64,000 nucleotides of DNA from Sulfitobacter sp. M39 (GTDB lineage: Bacteria > Pseudomonadota > Alphaproteobacteria > Rhodobacterales > Rhodobacteraceae), in assembly GCF_021735935.1 (NCBI RefSeq), contig NZ_WMDZ01000001.1, positions 682,001 to 746,000 on the forward strand, read 5' to 3'. Both the position numbers and the translations under genes were made by a program. This document shows, piece after piece, positions 32,825 through 42,322 of the stretch; within the stretch, counting starts at the first letter, position 1; every line of letters starts with the position of its first letter. The notes under the pieces are model-generated. The model was not told the DNA's origin and searched no databases. It saw only the letters and a program-made list of their open reading frames with translations.

Positions 32825-33724
32825 TTAAGGCGTGTCTGGCGCGTTGTCCAAGCTCTCGATCAGAATATTCTGTTGATTTTCAGCCGCTTGAGCGAGGTCC
32901 ATCAAACTACGCCGTGCGATCGACAGCATCTCGGGGTCCAGATCTTCGCGCCAGACCACCCATGCGGGGTACGCAAAGCGTGGGGAATTTGCCACAACAT
33001 GCAGTTTTCCAACGTCGAGATACCGTTGCACTGCCCGTGCGGGCAGGTAGGCAGCGGCGCGACGGTTGACGATATAATCGGCGGCAAGCCCGCCAAGCGC
33101 CAATGATCGCCCCGAATTGGTCAGATGGGGCAGGGCGCTGGCGTGCATATGCGTAAACTCCGGCCCCCAGTCGACCGCGACATACTCTTTGCCAAGATCT
33201 TTGACGTCCGTTTCAAAGGACGCGACAAGAATCAGTTCTTCCTCCAGCACGGGTTCGACGCGCAAACCGGGGCGCAGCTGCGGGGTGTAAAGCAAGGCGG
33301 CCTGAATAACCCCTTCGACCAGAAACCGCGTCAGCCGGTCGGACATGCCCATTTCGGCGTGAATACTAAGTTCGGGCATCATCGCTTGCATGGCGTCGAT
33401 CCAGCGAAAGCCAAGCTTGTGCCAAAGGGCGTGCTGCGCGCCGAAGGAAAAGCTGCGGCTGTATCCTTCGGGGATGGCGATCTGCTGCCGGGCTTCTTCC
33501 CATATCTTGAGAAGGCTCAGCGCATATGAGGTGAATTGTTCGCCTTCCGAGGTCAGCACCGCCCCCGCTTTTGATCGTTTGAACAGCGGGTGGCCTAGGC
33601 TGTCCTCAAGCCGTTGCACGCGCAGGCTGACAGCGGATTGGGTGACAAACAGCCGTTCGGAAGCAGCGACAAAAGAGCCGGTGTTGGCGACTTCGATAAA
33701 GGTTTTGATCAGGGTGATATCCAT
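32825..33724 (-). CDS. LysR-family transcriptional regulator
   Basis: A 299-residue regulator with an N-terminal winged helix-turn-helix (MDITLIKTFIEVANTGSFVAASERLFVTQSAVSLRVQRLEDSLG at 1-44) and a periplasmic-binding-like effector domain (about 90-290). Its target cannot be told: the gene is transcribed towards the DUF481 gene and away from mlaA, and no divergent structural gene adjoins it. Confidence 0.92.
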   Translation of the reverse strand: MDITLIKTFIEVANTGSFVAASERLFVTQSAVSLRVQRLEDSLGHPLFKRSKAGAVLTSEGEQFTSYALSLLKIWEEARQQIAIPEGYSRSFSFGAQHALWHKLGFRWIDAMQAMMPELSIHAEMGMSDRLTRFLVEGVIQAALLYTPQLRPGLRVEPVLEEELILVASFETDVKDLGKEYVAVDWGPEFTHMHASALPHLTNSGRSLALGGLAADYIVNRRAAAYLPARAVQRYLDVGKLHVVANSPRFAYPAWVVWREDLDPEMLSIARRSLMDLAQAAENQQNILIESLDNAPDTP

Positions 33725-33828
33725 GCCCTGATAATGATCCTCCGCAGACCCGTTGCCAAGCTGCCCTGACCTGAATCGCGCACCCCTATCCGAAAGAGAC
33801 CGGGAGGGAGGCGCGTGTTATTTGATGC

Positions 33829-34578
33829 TTAGTCAACCATGCGCGGGCCGGTGGTGGCGGCGATGCTGGTGGGGCGCGCCAGATCGGCACGGCGCTTTTG
33901 CAGATAGTCCTGACGGGCTTGGGCATAGCTGTCGCCCGATGCGGAGATTGGCACTTGCTTGCCATTCACGATGCGGCGGTTTTTCTCGAATGCGCTATCG
34001 GCATAACCGGTGACGGTGCCGACATAGCTTTCGGGGCTATCAAGCGTATAGGACAGCGGGTTGGTGAACAGGTCCACGACGCGGCCGGTGGTGTCGCGAC
34101 GGGTGGACGGGCCGATCAGGGGCAGTTCGATATACGGGCCTTCGCCCACACCCCAGACATATAGCGTTTCGCCAAAGTCGGTATCATGCTCGGGCACTTT
34201 GAATTCGCTCGCGACGTCGAACAGGCCGCCCATCCCAAGCGTGCTGTTTACCAAGAAGCGGTAGGTCGACAGGCCAAAGCCCGCGACATCCGCCTGCAAG
34301 GCGCTGTTGACGGCAGCTTGCGGCATCGACAGGTTCTCGGAGACGTTATGCACGACCGTCTGGAATTCGATCGGTACCGCCCCCAGCACGCGGTTGGGTT
34401 TGCCCGATCCGCCGATCTTTTGATTGAAGGCATGCACCTTGCGGTTACCGGCCTCGTGCGGGTCATTGACCCCTGCGGGCTGGGGTCGCGATGCACCGCT
34501 ACAGGCGGCAAGACCTGCAACCAAAGTGACACCCACAAGGGCGCGCAGCGATGTGGAGAGGGTCGTGGCCTTGAACAT
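33829..34578 (-). CDS. mlaA: MlaA (VacJ) outer-membrane lipoprotein
   Basis: MlaA removes misplaced phospholipids from the outer leaflet of the outer membrane and passes them to the Mla pathway. Its 249 residues start with a lipoprotein signal ending in LAAC (Cys26). The conserved body follows: NDPHEAGNRKVHAFNQKI (about 38-55), RFLVNSTLGMGGLFDVA (about 107-123), DFGETLYVWGVGEGPYIELPLIGPSTRRD (about 134-162) and VDLFTNPLSY. The ATG at 34578 is set by the lipobox. In many alphaproteobacteria a toluene-tolerance gene (mlaC) is adjacent; here it is not. Confidence 0.94.
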   Translation of the reverse strand: MFKATTLSTSLRALVGVTLVAGLAACSGASRPQPAGVNDPHEAGNRKVHAFNQKIGGSGKPNRVLGAVPIEFQTVVHNVSENLSMPQAAVNSALQADVAGFGLSTYRFLVNSTLGMGGLFDVASEFKVPEHDTDFGETLYVWGVGEGPYIELPLIGPSTRRDTTGRVVDLFTNPLSYTLDSPESYVGTVTGYADSAFEKNRRIVNGKQVPISASGDSYAQARQDYLQKRRADLARPTSIAATTGPRMVD

Positions 34579-34767
34579 GGTATAAATCCCGAAAACGCGT
34601 GACAAACATGGTTCGTTATGCGCAGCGTCCCCGAAATACGCAACATGAGTTTCCTTGGGCGGCTCGCGTTGGTGGCAGGTGTTGCAGTTCCTCACTGATG
34701 GGTCTTTTCGTTTCGGTATCGCATCGCTATCGTCCCGCCAAAGCCATTCATTCCAAGGAAGTCCCCC

Positions 34768-35226
34768 ATGAGCATCACCAGCCGTCTGAACGATCTTGGC
34801 GTCACCCTGCCTGACGCACCTGCCCCTGCGGCGAACTATGTACCCTTCGTGAAAACCGGCAACACGGTCTATGTTTCGGGTCAAATCTCGAACGGGCCGG
34901 ACGGGTTCATCACCGGAAAACTGGGCGCGGATATGGATGTCGCCGCGGGTGCCGAAGCCGCCAAGACCTGCGCGATCAGCTTGCTGGCGCAAGTCAAAGC
35001 CGCATGTGACGGCGATATCGAACGGCTCAAGCGGGTGGTGAAGCTGACGGCCTTTGTGAACTCCACCGCCGACTTCACCGACCAGCCCAAAGTGGTCAAC
35101 GGGGCCTCTGACTTCCTTGTCGAAGCTTTGGGGGATGCGGGGCGTCACGCGCGCTCGGCGGTTTCTGCCGCGTCCTTGCCGCTGGGTGTCGCGGTCGAGA
35201 TCGAAGGCATTTTCGAAATCGAATGA
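34768..35226 (+). CDS. RidA (YjgF/YER057c/UK114) superfamily protein
   Basis: A 152-residue member of the RidA superfamily. TVYVSGQISNGPDGFITGKLG (about 33-53) and FVNSTADFTDQPKVVNGASDFLVEALGD are family features. The archetype has an Arg in the RLP motif that binds the imine substrate's carboxylate; here the same place reads AASLPLGVAVEIEG, so Ser replaces Arg, as in RidA subfamilies without the standard imine deaminase activity. It overlaps the GDPD gene by 4 bp and starts a four-gene operon. The ATG follows CAAGGAAGTCCCCC. Confidence 0.9.
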   Translation: MSITSRLNDLGVTLPDAPAPAANYVPFVKTGNTVYVSGQISNGPDGFITGKLGADMDVAAGAEAAKTCAISLLAQVKAACDGDIERLKRVVKLTAFVNSTADFTDQPKVVNGASDFLVEALGDAGRHARSAVSAASLPLGVAVEIEGIFEIE

Positions 35227-35984
35227 CCCTACCTCAGACGTTTTACACGACCCCTATTGCGCATCGCGGTTTTCATCACCGCGATACCGGTCGGCCCGAA
35301 AACAGCTTTGCCGCCTTTCAGGCCGCGATTGATCGGGGCTATGGCATCGAGCTTGACGTGCAACTGTCACGCGACGGTGTGGCGCTGGTGTTTCACGACT
35401 ATGCGCTGGATCGGCTGACGGGGCAGACCGGTGCCATCCGGCAACGCGATGCGGATGACCTGTGCCAGATTACGCTCACCGGCGGCAGCGACACTATTCC
35501 CACCCTGCCGCAGGTGCTGGAACTGATCGCAGGACGCGTGCCGCTGCTGGTCGAGATCAAGGATCAGGACGGTGCAATGGGCACCGACATCGGGCCGCTG
35601 GAAGATGCGGTGGCAGCAGCCCTGCGCGACTATGCGGGTGATGTCGCTGTCATGTCGTTCAACCCCAACAGCGTTGCGCGCATGGCTGACCTGCTGCCGG
35701 ATGTGCCGCGCGGTTTGGTGACCAGCGCCTATCGCTATGTCGAATGGCCGCTGCCCAAAGCCACCTGCGACCGCCTGCGCGAGATCCCCGATTACCACCG
35801 CACCGGCGCGTGTTTCATCAGCCACGAGGTCGACGATCTGCCCCGCCCCCGCGTGGCAGAGCTGCGCGAGGCAGGCGCGATGATCTGCTGCTGGACCGTG
35901 CGCAGTCTTTCAGTTGAAAACGGCGCACGCGAATTTGCGCATAATATCACCTTCGAAGGCTATGACGCGCCGCTGCAAGGTTGA
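35223..35984 (+). CDS. Glycerophosphodiester phosphodiesterase
   Basis: A 253-residue cytoplasmic enzyme that cleaves glycerophosphodiesters to glycerol-3-phosphate and an alcohol. Catalytic residues of the TIM barrel are seen: His14-Arg15 (IAHRGFHHR), Glu43 and Asp45 (GIELDVQLSRDG), and His58 (LVFHD); PLLVEIKDQ gives the second acidic strand. It lacks a signal peptide, like UgpQ. It overlaps ridA-like gene by 4 bp. Confidence 0.93.
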   Translation: MTLPQTFYTTPIAHRGFHHRDTGRPENSFAAFQAAIDRGYGIELDVQLSRDGVALVFHDYALDRLTGQTGAIRQRDADDLCQITLTGGSDTIPTLPQVLELIAGRVPLLVEIKDQDGAMGTDIGPLEDAVAAALRDYAGDVAVMSFNPNSVARMADLLPDVPRGLVTSAYRYVEWPLPKATCDRLREIPDYHRTGACFISHEVDDLPRPRVAELREAGAMICCWTVRSLSVENGAREFAHNITFEGYDAPLQG

Positions 35985-36034
35985 ACCGTCCGGCTTCGGC
36001 CACAGATAAGGCCTATGACAACGGGACACCCAGA

Positions 36035-37222
36035 ATGAACGCGCGCGACGTCGAAATCAGAATTGCCTCGCGCATCGCGCAAATCGGTCAGGCGGATTGG
36101 GATGCCTGTGCCTGCCCCGAAGCCTCTGAGGGCGCGCGCCCCGCCGACCCTTTCACCACCTTTCGTTTCCTTTCAGCGCTAGAGGAAAGCGGCAGCGTCG
36201 GCCCCGGTACGGGGTGGCAGCCGCAGTACCTCAGCGCTGCCATTGACGGTCAGATCATCGCGGTCGCGCCGATGTACGCCAAGTCACACAGTCAGGGTGA
36301 ATACATCTTTGACCACAGCTGGGCCCATGCGTTTGAACGGGCGGGCGGGCGCTATTACCCCAAGCTACAGATCGCCGTCCCTCACACTCCCGCCACGGGC
36401 CGCCGTTTCCTGACCCGTCCGGGGTTTGAAGAGACAGGCACCGCAGCGCTCATCCAGGGGGCGGTCCAGCTGACCGATTCAAACGGGCTGTCGTCCTTGC
36501 ACATTACCTTTTGTACCCAAGACGAAGCCGCCGCCGCAGAGCAACTGGGCCTGCTGGCCCGCAAAAGTCAGCAGTTCCACTGGCACAACGCGGGCTTCGA
36601 GGATTTCGACGGGTTCCTCGCCACGCTCAGCTCGCGCAAGCGCAAGAACATCCGCAAGGAACGTCAACAGGCACAGGCCTTTGGCGGAGAGATTGAGGTG
36701 TTTACCGGTGATGATCTGCAGCCCGAACATTGGGATGCCTTCTGGCAATTCTATCAGGACACAGGCGCGCGCAAATGGGGCACGCCCTATCTAACACGCG
36801 CATTTTTCGACATCGCCCAGGACCAGCTACGCGACGACATGGCACTGGTGCTGGCCAAGCGGGATGGTGCATGGGTGGCGGGCGCGCTGAACTTTATCGG
36901 TGCCGATGCGCTTTATGGGCGCTATTGGGGCTGCACTGAACATCATCCGTTCTTGCACTTTGAACTGTGCTATTATCAGGCCATCGATATCGCGATCAAA
37001 CTGGGCCTCTCTACCGTCGAGGCAGGTGCGCAGGGGGAACACAAGCTCGCGCGCGGTTACCTGCCACAGGCGACGTGGTCGCTGCATTGGATGCGGGACG
37101 AGGGTTTTATGCGCGCTGTTGAAGACTATCTTGTACAGGAACGGGCAGCCGTTGACGAAGAGATAGATATTTTGACAGATTACGGCCCGTTCAAAAGGGT
37201 CGAGGTTGAGGAACAGGAATGA
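36035..37222 (+). CDS. FemAB-like/GNAT-fold protein (DUF482)
   Basis: A 395-residue cytoplasmic protein of the DUF482 (PF04339) group, which shares the double-GNAT fold of the FemAB peptidoglycan aminoacyltransferases. Signatures: [17 protein letters not shown] (about 32-48), [38 protein letters not shown] (about 79-117), [15 protein letters not shown] (about 199-213), [24 protein letters not shown] and [16 protein letters not shown]. Function is unproven. The ATG at 36035 leaves a 50-bp gap from GDPD; a TTG at 35981 overlapping GDPD is an alternative start. It overlaps the pterin dehydratase gene by 4 bp. Confidence 0.85.
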   Translation: MNARDVEIRIASRIAQIGQADWDACACPEASEGARPADPFTTFRFLSALEESGSVGPGTGWQPQYLSAAIDGQIIAVAPMYAKSHSQGEYIFDHSWAHAFERAGGRYYPKLQIAVPHTPATGRRFLTRPGFEETGTAALIQGAVQLTDSNGLSSLHITFCTQDEAAAAEQLGLLARKSQQFHWHNAGFEDFDGFLATLSSRKRKNIRKERQQAQAFGGEIEVFTGDDLQPEHWDAFWQFYQDTGARKWGTPYLTRAFFDIAQDQLRDDMALVLAKRDGAWVAGALNFIGADALYGRYWGCTEHHPFLHFELCYYQAIDIAIKLGLSTVEAGAQGEHKLARGYLPQATWSLHWMRDEGFMRAVEDYLVQERAAVDEEIDILTDYGPFKRVEVEEQE

Positions 37223-37530
37223 GCGAAAGATTAAGCGAAGAGACGCGCAAAACCGTATTGGCACCCTTGTTCAGTACAGGCTGGGCCATGGTGGATGACC
37301 GCGACGCCATCGTCAAAACATTCAAGTTCAATGATTTCGCGGATGCTTTCGGCTGGATGACCCGCGCGGCGATCTGGGCCGAGAAATGGAACCACCATCC
37401 AGAGTGGGAGAACGTCTATAACAAGGTGATCGTCACCCTGACGACCCATGACGTGGATGGCCTAAGCTCGCTTGATGCCAAGCTGGCGCGCAAGATGGAT
37501 GGATTGATGGGCGAGGTCAAAGCGGGCTAA
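37219..37530 (+). CDS. phhB: Pterin-4a-carbinolamine dehydratase
   Basis: PCD (PhhB/DCoH) dehydrates 4a-hydroxytetrahydropterin, the product of aromatic amino acid hydroxylases. The 103-residue length is typical. The motif [24 protein letters not shown] with GLSSLD holds the catalytic His pair and the third His. No phenylalanine hydroxylase gene is in the window, as is common in bacteria where this enzyme is encoded separately. It ends a four-gene operon and is followed by a strong terminator. Confidence 0.93.
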   Translation: MSERLSEETRKTVLAPLFSTGWAMVDDRDAIVKTFKFNDFADAFGWMTRAAIWAEKWNHHPEWENVYNKVIVTLTTHDVDGLSSLDAKLARKMDGLMGEVKAG

Positions 37531-37559
37531 GGCACCATTGATCGTCGCATTATCCAAAG

Positions 37560-37596
37560 AAAAACGCAGCCCCGGTGTCCCCGCGGCTGCGTTTTT
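37560..37596. terminator. Bidirectional terminator between convergent genes
   Basis: AAAAACGCAGCC (37560-37571) and GGCTGCGTTTTT (37585-37596) form a 12-bp perfect stem with U-tracts on both strands, serving the pterin dehydratase and the convergent peroxiredoxin genes. Confidence 0.9.
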
Positions 37597-37617
37597 CATT
37601 TTCAGGGTCGTGCCGGA

Positions 37618-38106
37618 TTACATGTTGTCCAGCAGCGCCTCGCCGCCCGACATATCGCAGACACCGGGTTGGACCTCGGCCTGGAACAGCGTGACCTTGC
37701 CGTCATCCACCAGCATCGCATAGCGTTTGGAGCGCGAGATCAGCCCTGCGGGCTCGGCCGAGAATTCCATACCGATGGCTTTGGTAAAGGCGCTGTTGGC
37801 ATCGGCGAGCATGGTGATGCCAGCCGCCGTCGCACCTGTCGATTCACCCCAGGCGGCCATAACAAAGGGGTCATTACAGGACACGCAGATGATCTCGTTA
37901 ACGCCTTTGGCGTCGAACTGGTCCTTGGTGCGCACAAAGCTGGGCACATGGGCGGAATCGCAGGTGGGCGTATAGGCACCGGGCACGGCAAAGACGACGA
38001 CCTTGCGGCCCTTTAGCTTGTCAGCCATCTGCACAGGCTGCGGGCCGTCCGGCCCCATTTGCACCAGCGTTGCATCGGGCAGCGTGTCGCCTTGGGAAAT
38101 CGTCAT
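37618..38106 (-). CDS. Peroxiredoxin, Prx5/type II
   Basis: A 162-residue thiol peroxidase that reduces hydrogen peroxide and organic hydroperoxides. The peroxidatic Cys49 lies in VPGAYTPTCDSAHVPSF, the Prx5 motif; a second Cys in NEIICVSCNDPFVM and Arg in SKRYAMLVDDG complete the family core. The ATG at 38106 sits behind AAAGGTCACGCAT; upstream residues do not match. It is divergent from the oxidoreductase gene across about 90 bp, which hints at a shared redox theme. Confidence 0.93.
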   Translation of the reverse strand: MTISQGDTLPDATLVQMGPDGPQPVQMADKLKGRKVVVFAVPGAYTPTCDSAHVPSFVRTKDQFDAKGVNEIICVSCNDPFVMAAWGESTGATAAGITMLADANSAFTKAIGMEFSAEPAGLISRSKRYAMLVDDGKVTLFQAEVQPGVCDMSGGEALLDNM

Positions 38107-38198
38107 ATGCGTGACCTTTCGTGTCATTGCGTTTGTCTTCACGGAAGATATAGGCTTTGCAGGCAGGCAGGAACACGGTTTTTTCGAAAGGGGCAAGG

Positions 38199-39407
38199 AT
38201 GGGTCATGTGGTGGTGATCGGGGCAGGGCAGGCGGGGTCATCCTGTGTGGCCAAGCTGCGCAACTCCGGCTTTGAGGGTAAGATCACGTTGATCGGGGCC
38301 GAAACCGCGCCCCCCTACCAGCGCCCGCCCTTGTCCAAGGCCTATCTGCTGGGCGACATGGCGCTTGAGCGGCTCTATCTGCGACCCGAGAGTTTTTACG
38401 CCGACCACGGGATCGACCTGATGCTGGGCTCCACGGTCGACAGCATTGATCCGGCGGCGCAGACCGTGCGGGTCAACGGCGGGGATATGGCCTATGACGA
38501 TCTGGTGCTGACCACCGGATCTTTCCCGCGTCGGCTGCCCGCGCATATCGGTGGCGATCTGGCGGGCGTGCATGTGGTGCGCGACCTCAGCGATGTCGAT
38601 ACGATGGGTCCGCGCTTTACCAAAGGCGCGCGGGTGCTGATCGTCGGCGGTGGCTATATCGGGCTAGAGGCCGCCTCGGTCGCGGCCAAGCTGGGGTTGC
38701 AGGTGACGCTGGTAGAGATGGGCGACCGCATCCTGCAACGGGTCGCGGCCCCGCAGACCTCTGACTTTTTCCGCGATCTTCACGCCTCGCACGGTGTGAC
38801 CATCCGCGAAGGCGTCGGGCTTGAGCGTTTGACAGGCGACACGCATGTCACCGGCGCTGCACTGTCTGACGGCACCACGCTGGACGTGGATTTCGTGATC
38901 GTCGGCGTTGGCATCGGGGCGGCGACGGCGCTGGCCGATGCGGCGGGGATCGTGAATGACAACGGTATCATGACCGACACCCACGGGCGCACCTCTGCGC
39001 CGCATGTCTGGGCAGCGGGCGATTGCGCGTCCTTCCCCTATCGCGGCGGGCGCATCCGGTTGGAATCTGTGCCAAACGCCATTGATCAGGCCGAGCTGGT
39101 CGCGGAAAACATCATGGGCGCGGTTAAGGAATATGTCGCCAAGCCGTGGTTCTGGTCGGACCAGTATGACGTGAAACTGCAGATCGCGGGGCTGAACATG
39201 GGCTATGATCGCGTGATCACCCGTCGCAGCGATGCCGATAGCGTGGCCTTCTGGTACTATCGCGGGGACGAGCTCTTGGCGGTGGATGCGATGAACGATC
39301 CGCGCGGCTTCATGATCGGGCGCCGGTTGATCGAGGCGGGCAAATCCCCCGCACCTGCGCTGATCGAAGACCCGAGCACAGATTTGAAGGCACTGCTGAA
39401 GTCATGA
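38199..39407 (+). CDS. Ferredoxin-reductase-like FAD/NAD(P)H oxidoreductase
   Basis: A 402-residue two-dinucleotide-fold flavoprotein of the class of ferredoxin and rubredoxin reductases of oxygenase systems. FAD site GAGQAG (8-13), second Rossmann loop LIVGGGYIGLEAASVAAKLG (about 149-168) for NAD(P)H, and HVWAAGDCASFPY (about 267-279). The C-terminal domain has PWFWSDQYDVKLQIAG, which closes the fold as in Pseudomonas putidaredoxin reductase. The ferredoxin partner is not in the window. The ATG at 38199 follows GGGCAAGG. It overlaps rsmD by 4 bp. Confidence 0.88.
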   Translation: MGHVVVIGAGQAGSSCVAKLRNSGFEGKITLIGAETAPPYQRPPLSKAYLLGDMALERLYLRPESFYADHGIDLMLGSTVDSIDPAAQTVRVNGGDMAYDDLVLTTGSFPRRLPAHIGGDLAGVHVVRDLSDVDTMGPRFTKGARVLIVGGGYIGLEAASVAAKLGLQVTLVEMGDRILQRVAAPQTSDFFRDLHASHGVTIREGVGLERLTGDTHVTGAALSDGTTLDVDFVIVGVGIGAATALADAAGIVNDNGIMTDTHGRTSAPHVWAAGDCASFPYRGGRIRLESVPNAIDQAELVAENIMGAVKEYVAKPWFWSDQYDVKLQIAGLNMGYDRVITRRSDADSVAFWYYRGDELLAVDAMNDPRGFMIGRRLIEAGKSPAPALIEDPSTDLKALLKS

Positions 39408-39955
39408 GGATCATCGCTGGCAAACACCGTGGCACCCAACTGGCCGACGTGGGCAAGGGCGATGCGGATGCGCATTTGCGCCCCACCTCTGACCGCGTGC
39501 GCGAGAGCCTGTTTTCGATGCTGACCCATCACAATGTGATCAACGGCGCGCGGGTGCTTGACCTGTTCGCGGGGACCGGTGCCCTGGGGCTAGAGGCGCT
39601 GTCGCGCGGTGCGCGCGAGGTCGTGTTCATCGAAAACGGGCGCGTCGGGCAAAAGCTGATCACCGAGAACATCAAGAAGCTGCGAGCCGAGAGCGCGACC
39701 GCGCTGATGCGCTCCGACGCGACGGCACTTGGTGACTGGATCGCGGCCCCCTTCGATCTGGTTTTTCTTGACCCGCCTTATGGCAAGGGGATGGGCCAGA
39801 CCGCCTTGGTCAAGGCGCGCGCGGGCGGCTGGCTGACACCCGATGCCATGATCGTTTGCGAGGAAAACGCCCCGCTTGATCCGCCCCAAGGGTTCACGCG
39901 CGAGGACAAGCGCAAGTATGGCGACACCTGGATCACCCTGCTGCGCCAAGACTAG
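39404..39955 (+). CDS. rsmD: 16S rRNA (guanine966-N2)-methyltransferase
   Basis: RsmD methylates G966 of 16S rRNA. The 183-residue protein has all family marks: MRIIAGKHRGTQL at the start, LRPTSDRVRESLFSML (about 25-40), the SAM loop VLDLFAGTGALGLEALSRGA (about 51-70), and the catalytic DPPYGKG (about 125-131). Its start overlaps the oxidoreductase stop (ATGA). This pairing is operonic but functionally unrelated. Confidence 0.95.
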   Translation: MRIIAGKHRGTQLADVGKGDADAHLRPTSDRVRESLFSMLTHHNVINGARVLDLFAGTGALGLEALSRGAREVVFIENGRVGQKLITENIKKLRAESATALMRSDATALGDWIAAPFDLVFLDPPYGKGMGQTALVKARAGGWLTPDAMIVCEENAPLDPPQGFTREDKRKYGDTWITLLRQD

Positions 39956-40040
39956 CCCAGTGGGCATCAACAGTTGCCGCTTTGCATTCGCTGCGCTGCG
40001 GCCTATGTGCTAACAAAGACGTAAAGGAAAGTAGACCGCC

Positions 40041-40706
40041 ATGAGCCTGAGCATGACCAGCACCTTCATCAAGCCGATGCACCCCGAGGGGCGCAAGTTC
40101 GTGGCAATCTTTGCCGCGATCACGCTGGTGCTCTTTATCATCGCTGAACCACTGGGGTGGCTGGGTGTGGGCGCAACCGTCTGGTGCTACTACTTTTTCC
40201 GTGACCCTGAACGGGTGACACCCAAGGGCGATAACCTTGTTATCAGCCCTGCAGATGGCATCGTATCATTGATCGAACCTGCCGTGCCCCCCGCAGAGTT
40301 GGGAATGCCCGACACGCCGTTGACACGGGTCAGCGTGTTCATGAACGTATTTAACTGCCACGTGAATCGCGCCCCCGTCGCGGGCGAGATCACCGAAATC
40401 GCTTACCGCCCTGGCAAGTTTTTCAACGCCTCGCTGGACAAGGCGAGCGAGGATAACGAACGCAACAGCCTGCGCATCAAGATGGCCGACGGCCGCGAGG
40501 TCGCCGCCGTCCAGATCGCCGGTCTGGTGGCGCGTCGTATCGTGTGTTTCACCAAGAAGGGCGCGCATACGCAGGCGGGTCAACGCTTTGGTCTGATCCG
40601 CTTTGGATCGCGCGTCGATGTCTACCTGCCCGAGGGGGTTACCCCGCGCGTCAGCATCGGTCAGACCATGGTCGCAGGCGAAACCGTGCTGGCAGAGCTT
40701 TCCTGA
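40041..40706 (+). CDS. psd: Phosphatidylserine decarboxylase (proenzyme)
   Basis: Psd makes phosphatidylethanolamine from phosphatidylserine. It is a pyruvoyl enzyme: the chain cleaves itself at Gly189-Ser190 in [13 protein letters not shown]. The 221-residue size, two N-terminal hydrophobic helices and the VSPADGIV-like [12 protein letters not shown] (66-77) plus [13 protein letters not shown] (100-112) place it in the short archaeal-type/alphaproteobacterial group. pssA follows one base later, giving a complete phosphatidylserine-to-ethanolamine operon. ATG at 40041 follows AAAGGAAAGTAGACC; a second Met (residue 5) is possible. Confidence 0.96.
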   Translation: MSLSMTSTFIKPMHPEGRKFVAIFAAITLVLFIIAEPLGWLGVGATVWCYYFFRDPERVTPKGDNLVISPADGIVSLIEPAVPPAELGMPDTPLTRVSVFMNVFNCHVNRAPVAGEITEIAYRPGKFFNASLDKASEDNERNSLRIKMADGREVAAVQIAGLVARRIVCFTKKGAHTQAGQRFGLIRFGSRVDVYLPEGVTPRVSIGQTMVAGETVLAELS

Positions 40707-40707
40707 G

Positions 40708-41469
40708 ATGACCGATCAGCCCCCCGTCGCGCCGGATAAGACGAAGACCGAATTCTCGCTGCTGCAGCTGTTGCCCAACATGCTGACGATTGCCGCGATC
40801 TGTGCCGGTATTTCCGCGATCCGTTTCGCCGCCGAGGGGAATATCGCGCTGGCTGTGGCTCTGATCACGCTGGCGAGCATCCTTGACGGGATGGACGGGC
40901 GCACCGCGCGCTATTTGGGCTTCAATAGCAAGATCGGGGCCGAACTCGACAGCCTCGCGGACTTCTTGAACTTCGGTGTTGCCCCGCCGTTAGTAGTGTA
41001 TTTCTGGGGGCTTCAGGACAGCTATCGCGCGGGCTGGCTGGCGGTACTGGTCTTTGCGATCTGCTGCGTCATGCGTCTGGCGCGGTTCAACGTCGATTCC
41101 CGCACCAAAGACCCGCTGGACGATGGCGGCTATTTCACCGGTGTACCGTCTCCCGCAGGTGCGATGCTGGTGATGCTGCCGATCTATCTGCCCTATGCCT
41201 TCGGCCCCGGTGCCGCGCTGCCCGACGTTGTATCCAGCCTGTATATCGTGCTGGTCGGCTGGGTCATGGTCAGCCGCATCCCCACGTGGTCGTTCAAGTC
41301 GGTCAGCTTTTCGCGCGCCAACGTGACCTATTTCCTGATCTTCTTTACTGGCTTCATCGCCTGCCTGGTCAGCTTCCCGTGGGCCACATTGGTACTGTGC
41401 TGCTTTGCCTATGCAGGCAGCGTGGTGTGGGCCGTGATCGAGCTGAAGCTGGCCAAGCGCCGGGGTTGA
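40708..41469 (+). CDS. pssA: CDP-diacylglycerol-serine O-phosphatidyltransferase
   Basis: PssA is an integral inner-membrane enzyme that makes phosphatidylserine from CDP-diacylglycerol and serine. The CDP-alcohol phosphatidyltransferase motif DG-x2-AR-x8-G-x3-D-x3-D is seen in LDGMDGRTARYLGFNSKIGAELDSLADF (about 67-94). The rest is hydrophobic helices, 253 residues overall. The start lies one base after the psd stop, with AGCTTTCCTGAG upstream, indicating coupling. Confidence 0.95.
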   Translation: MTDQPPVAPDKTKTEFSLLQLLPNMLTIAAICAGISAIRFAAEGNIALAVALITLASILDGMDGRTARYLGFNSKIGAELDSLADFLNFGVAPPLVVYFWGLQDSYRAGWLAVLVFAICCVMRLARFNVDSRTKDPLDDGGYFTGVPSPAGAMLVMLPIYLPYAFGPGAALPDVVSSLYIVLVGWVMVSRIPTWSFKSVSFSRANVTYFLIFFTGFIACLVSFPWATLVLCCFAYAGSVVWAVIELKLAKRRG

Positions 41470-41472
41470 GGA

Positions 41473-42306
41473 TCAGCCCTGGCTATAGGTCGGGTGGAAC
41501 ATGCCGGCGGGGGATTCGGTAAAGATCTCGTATCCGGTTTCGGTCACGCCGATAGAGTGTTCAAACTGCGCTGACAGGGATTTGTCGCGGGTGACCGCTG
41601 TCCAGTCGTCGGCCAGCACCTTGGTCTCTGCGCGGCCCAGATTGACCATCGGTTCAATGGTAAAGAACATGCCGGGCTCAAGGACGGCACCGGTGCCGGG
41701 GCGGCCATAGTGCAGCACGTTTGGCGGTGCGTGGAACACGCGGCCCAGCCCATGACCGCAGAAATCTGTCACAACGCTCATCCGGTGGGATTCTGCGAAT
41801 GTCTGGATCGCGTGGCCGATGTCGCCAAAGGTATTGCCGGGCTTCACGACCTCGATCCCGCGCATCAGCGCGTCATGGGTCACGTTGATCAATCGCTCTG
41901 CCTTGCGCGACAGCTTGCCCGCGACGTACATGCGCGAGTTATCTCCGTACCAGCCATCGACAATCACCGTGACGTCGATGTTCAGGATGTCGCCGTCCTT
42001 CAGCTTCTTGTCACCGGGGATGCCGTGGCAGACGACATGGTTCAACGAGATACAGCTGGCGTGTTGATAGCCCTTATACCCGATGGTGGCAGACTTCGCG
42101 CCGGCGTCTTCGATCATCTGCGTGATAACACCGTCAATGGCACCTGTGGTCTGTCCGACAAAGACATGTTCGGCGATGTCATCAAGGATTTGCGCCGCCA
42201 GCTTGCCCGCCGCGTGCATCCCCGCGAAATCCGAGGGGTCGTAAATGCGAATGCCATCTTTGGTCTGGCGTCCTCGGTGTTCGTTCATCACCGCTGTCTC
42301 CGTCAT
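41473..42306 (-). CDS. map: Type I methionine aminopeptidase
   Basis: Map removes the initiator methionine from new proteins. Metal ligands Asp111 (ILNIDVTV), Asp122 (YGDNSRMY), His185 (GHGLG), Glu218 (FTIEPM) and Glu249 (FEHSIGVTE) are all present in the pita-bread fold, with the substrate His in ISLNHVVCHGIP. At 277 residues it is slightly long; the first eight residues before MNEHRG may not be native. It converges on pssA with a 3-bp gap and is transcribed from beside sfsA, likely in one transcript. Confidence 0.95.
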   Translation of the reverse strand: MTETAVMNEHRGRQTKDGIRIYDPSDFAGMHAAGKLAAQILDDIAEHVFVGQTTGAIDGVITQMIEDAGAKSATIGYKGYQHASCISLNHVVCHGIPGDKKLKDGDILNIDVTVIVDGWYGDNSRMYVAGKLSRKAERLINVTHDALMRGIEVVKPGNTFGDIGHAIQTFAESHRMSVVTDFCGHGLGRVFHAPPNVLHYGRPGTGAVLEPGMFFTIEPMVNLGRAETKVLADDWTAVTRDKSLSAQFEHSIGVTETGYEIFTESPAGMFHPTYSQG

Positions 42307-42322
42307 ATGAATTTGCTGCTGT

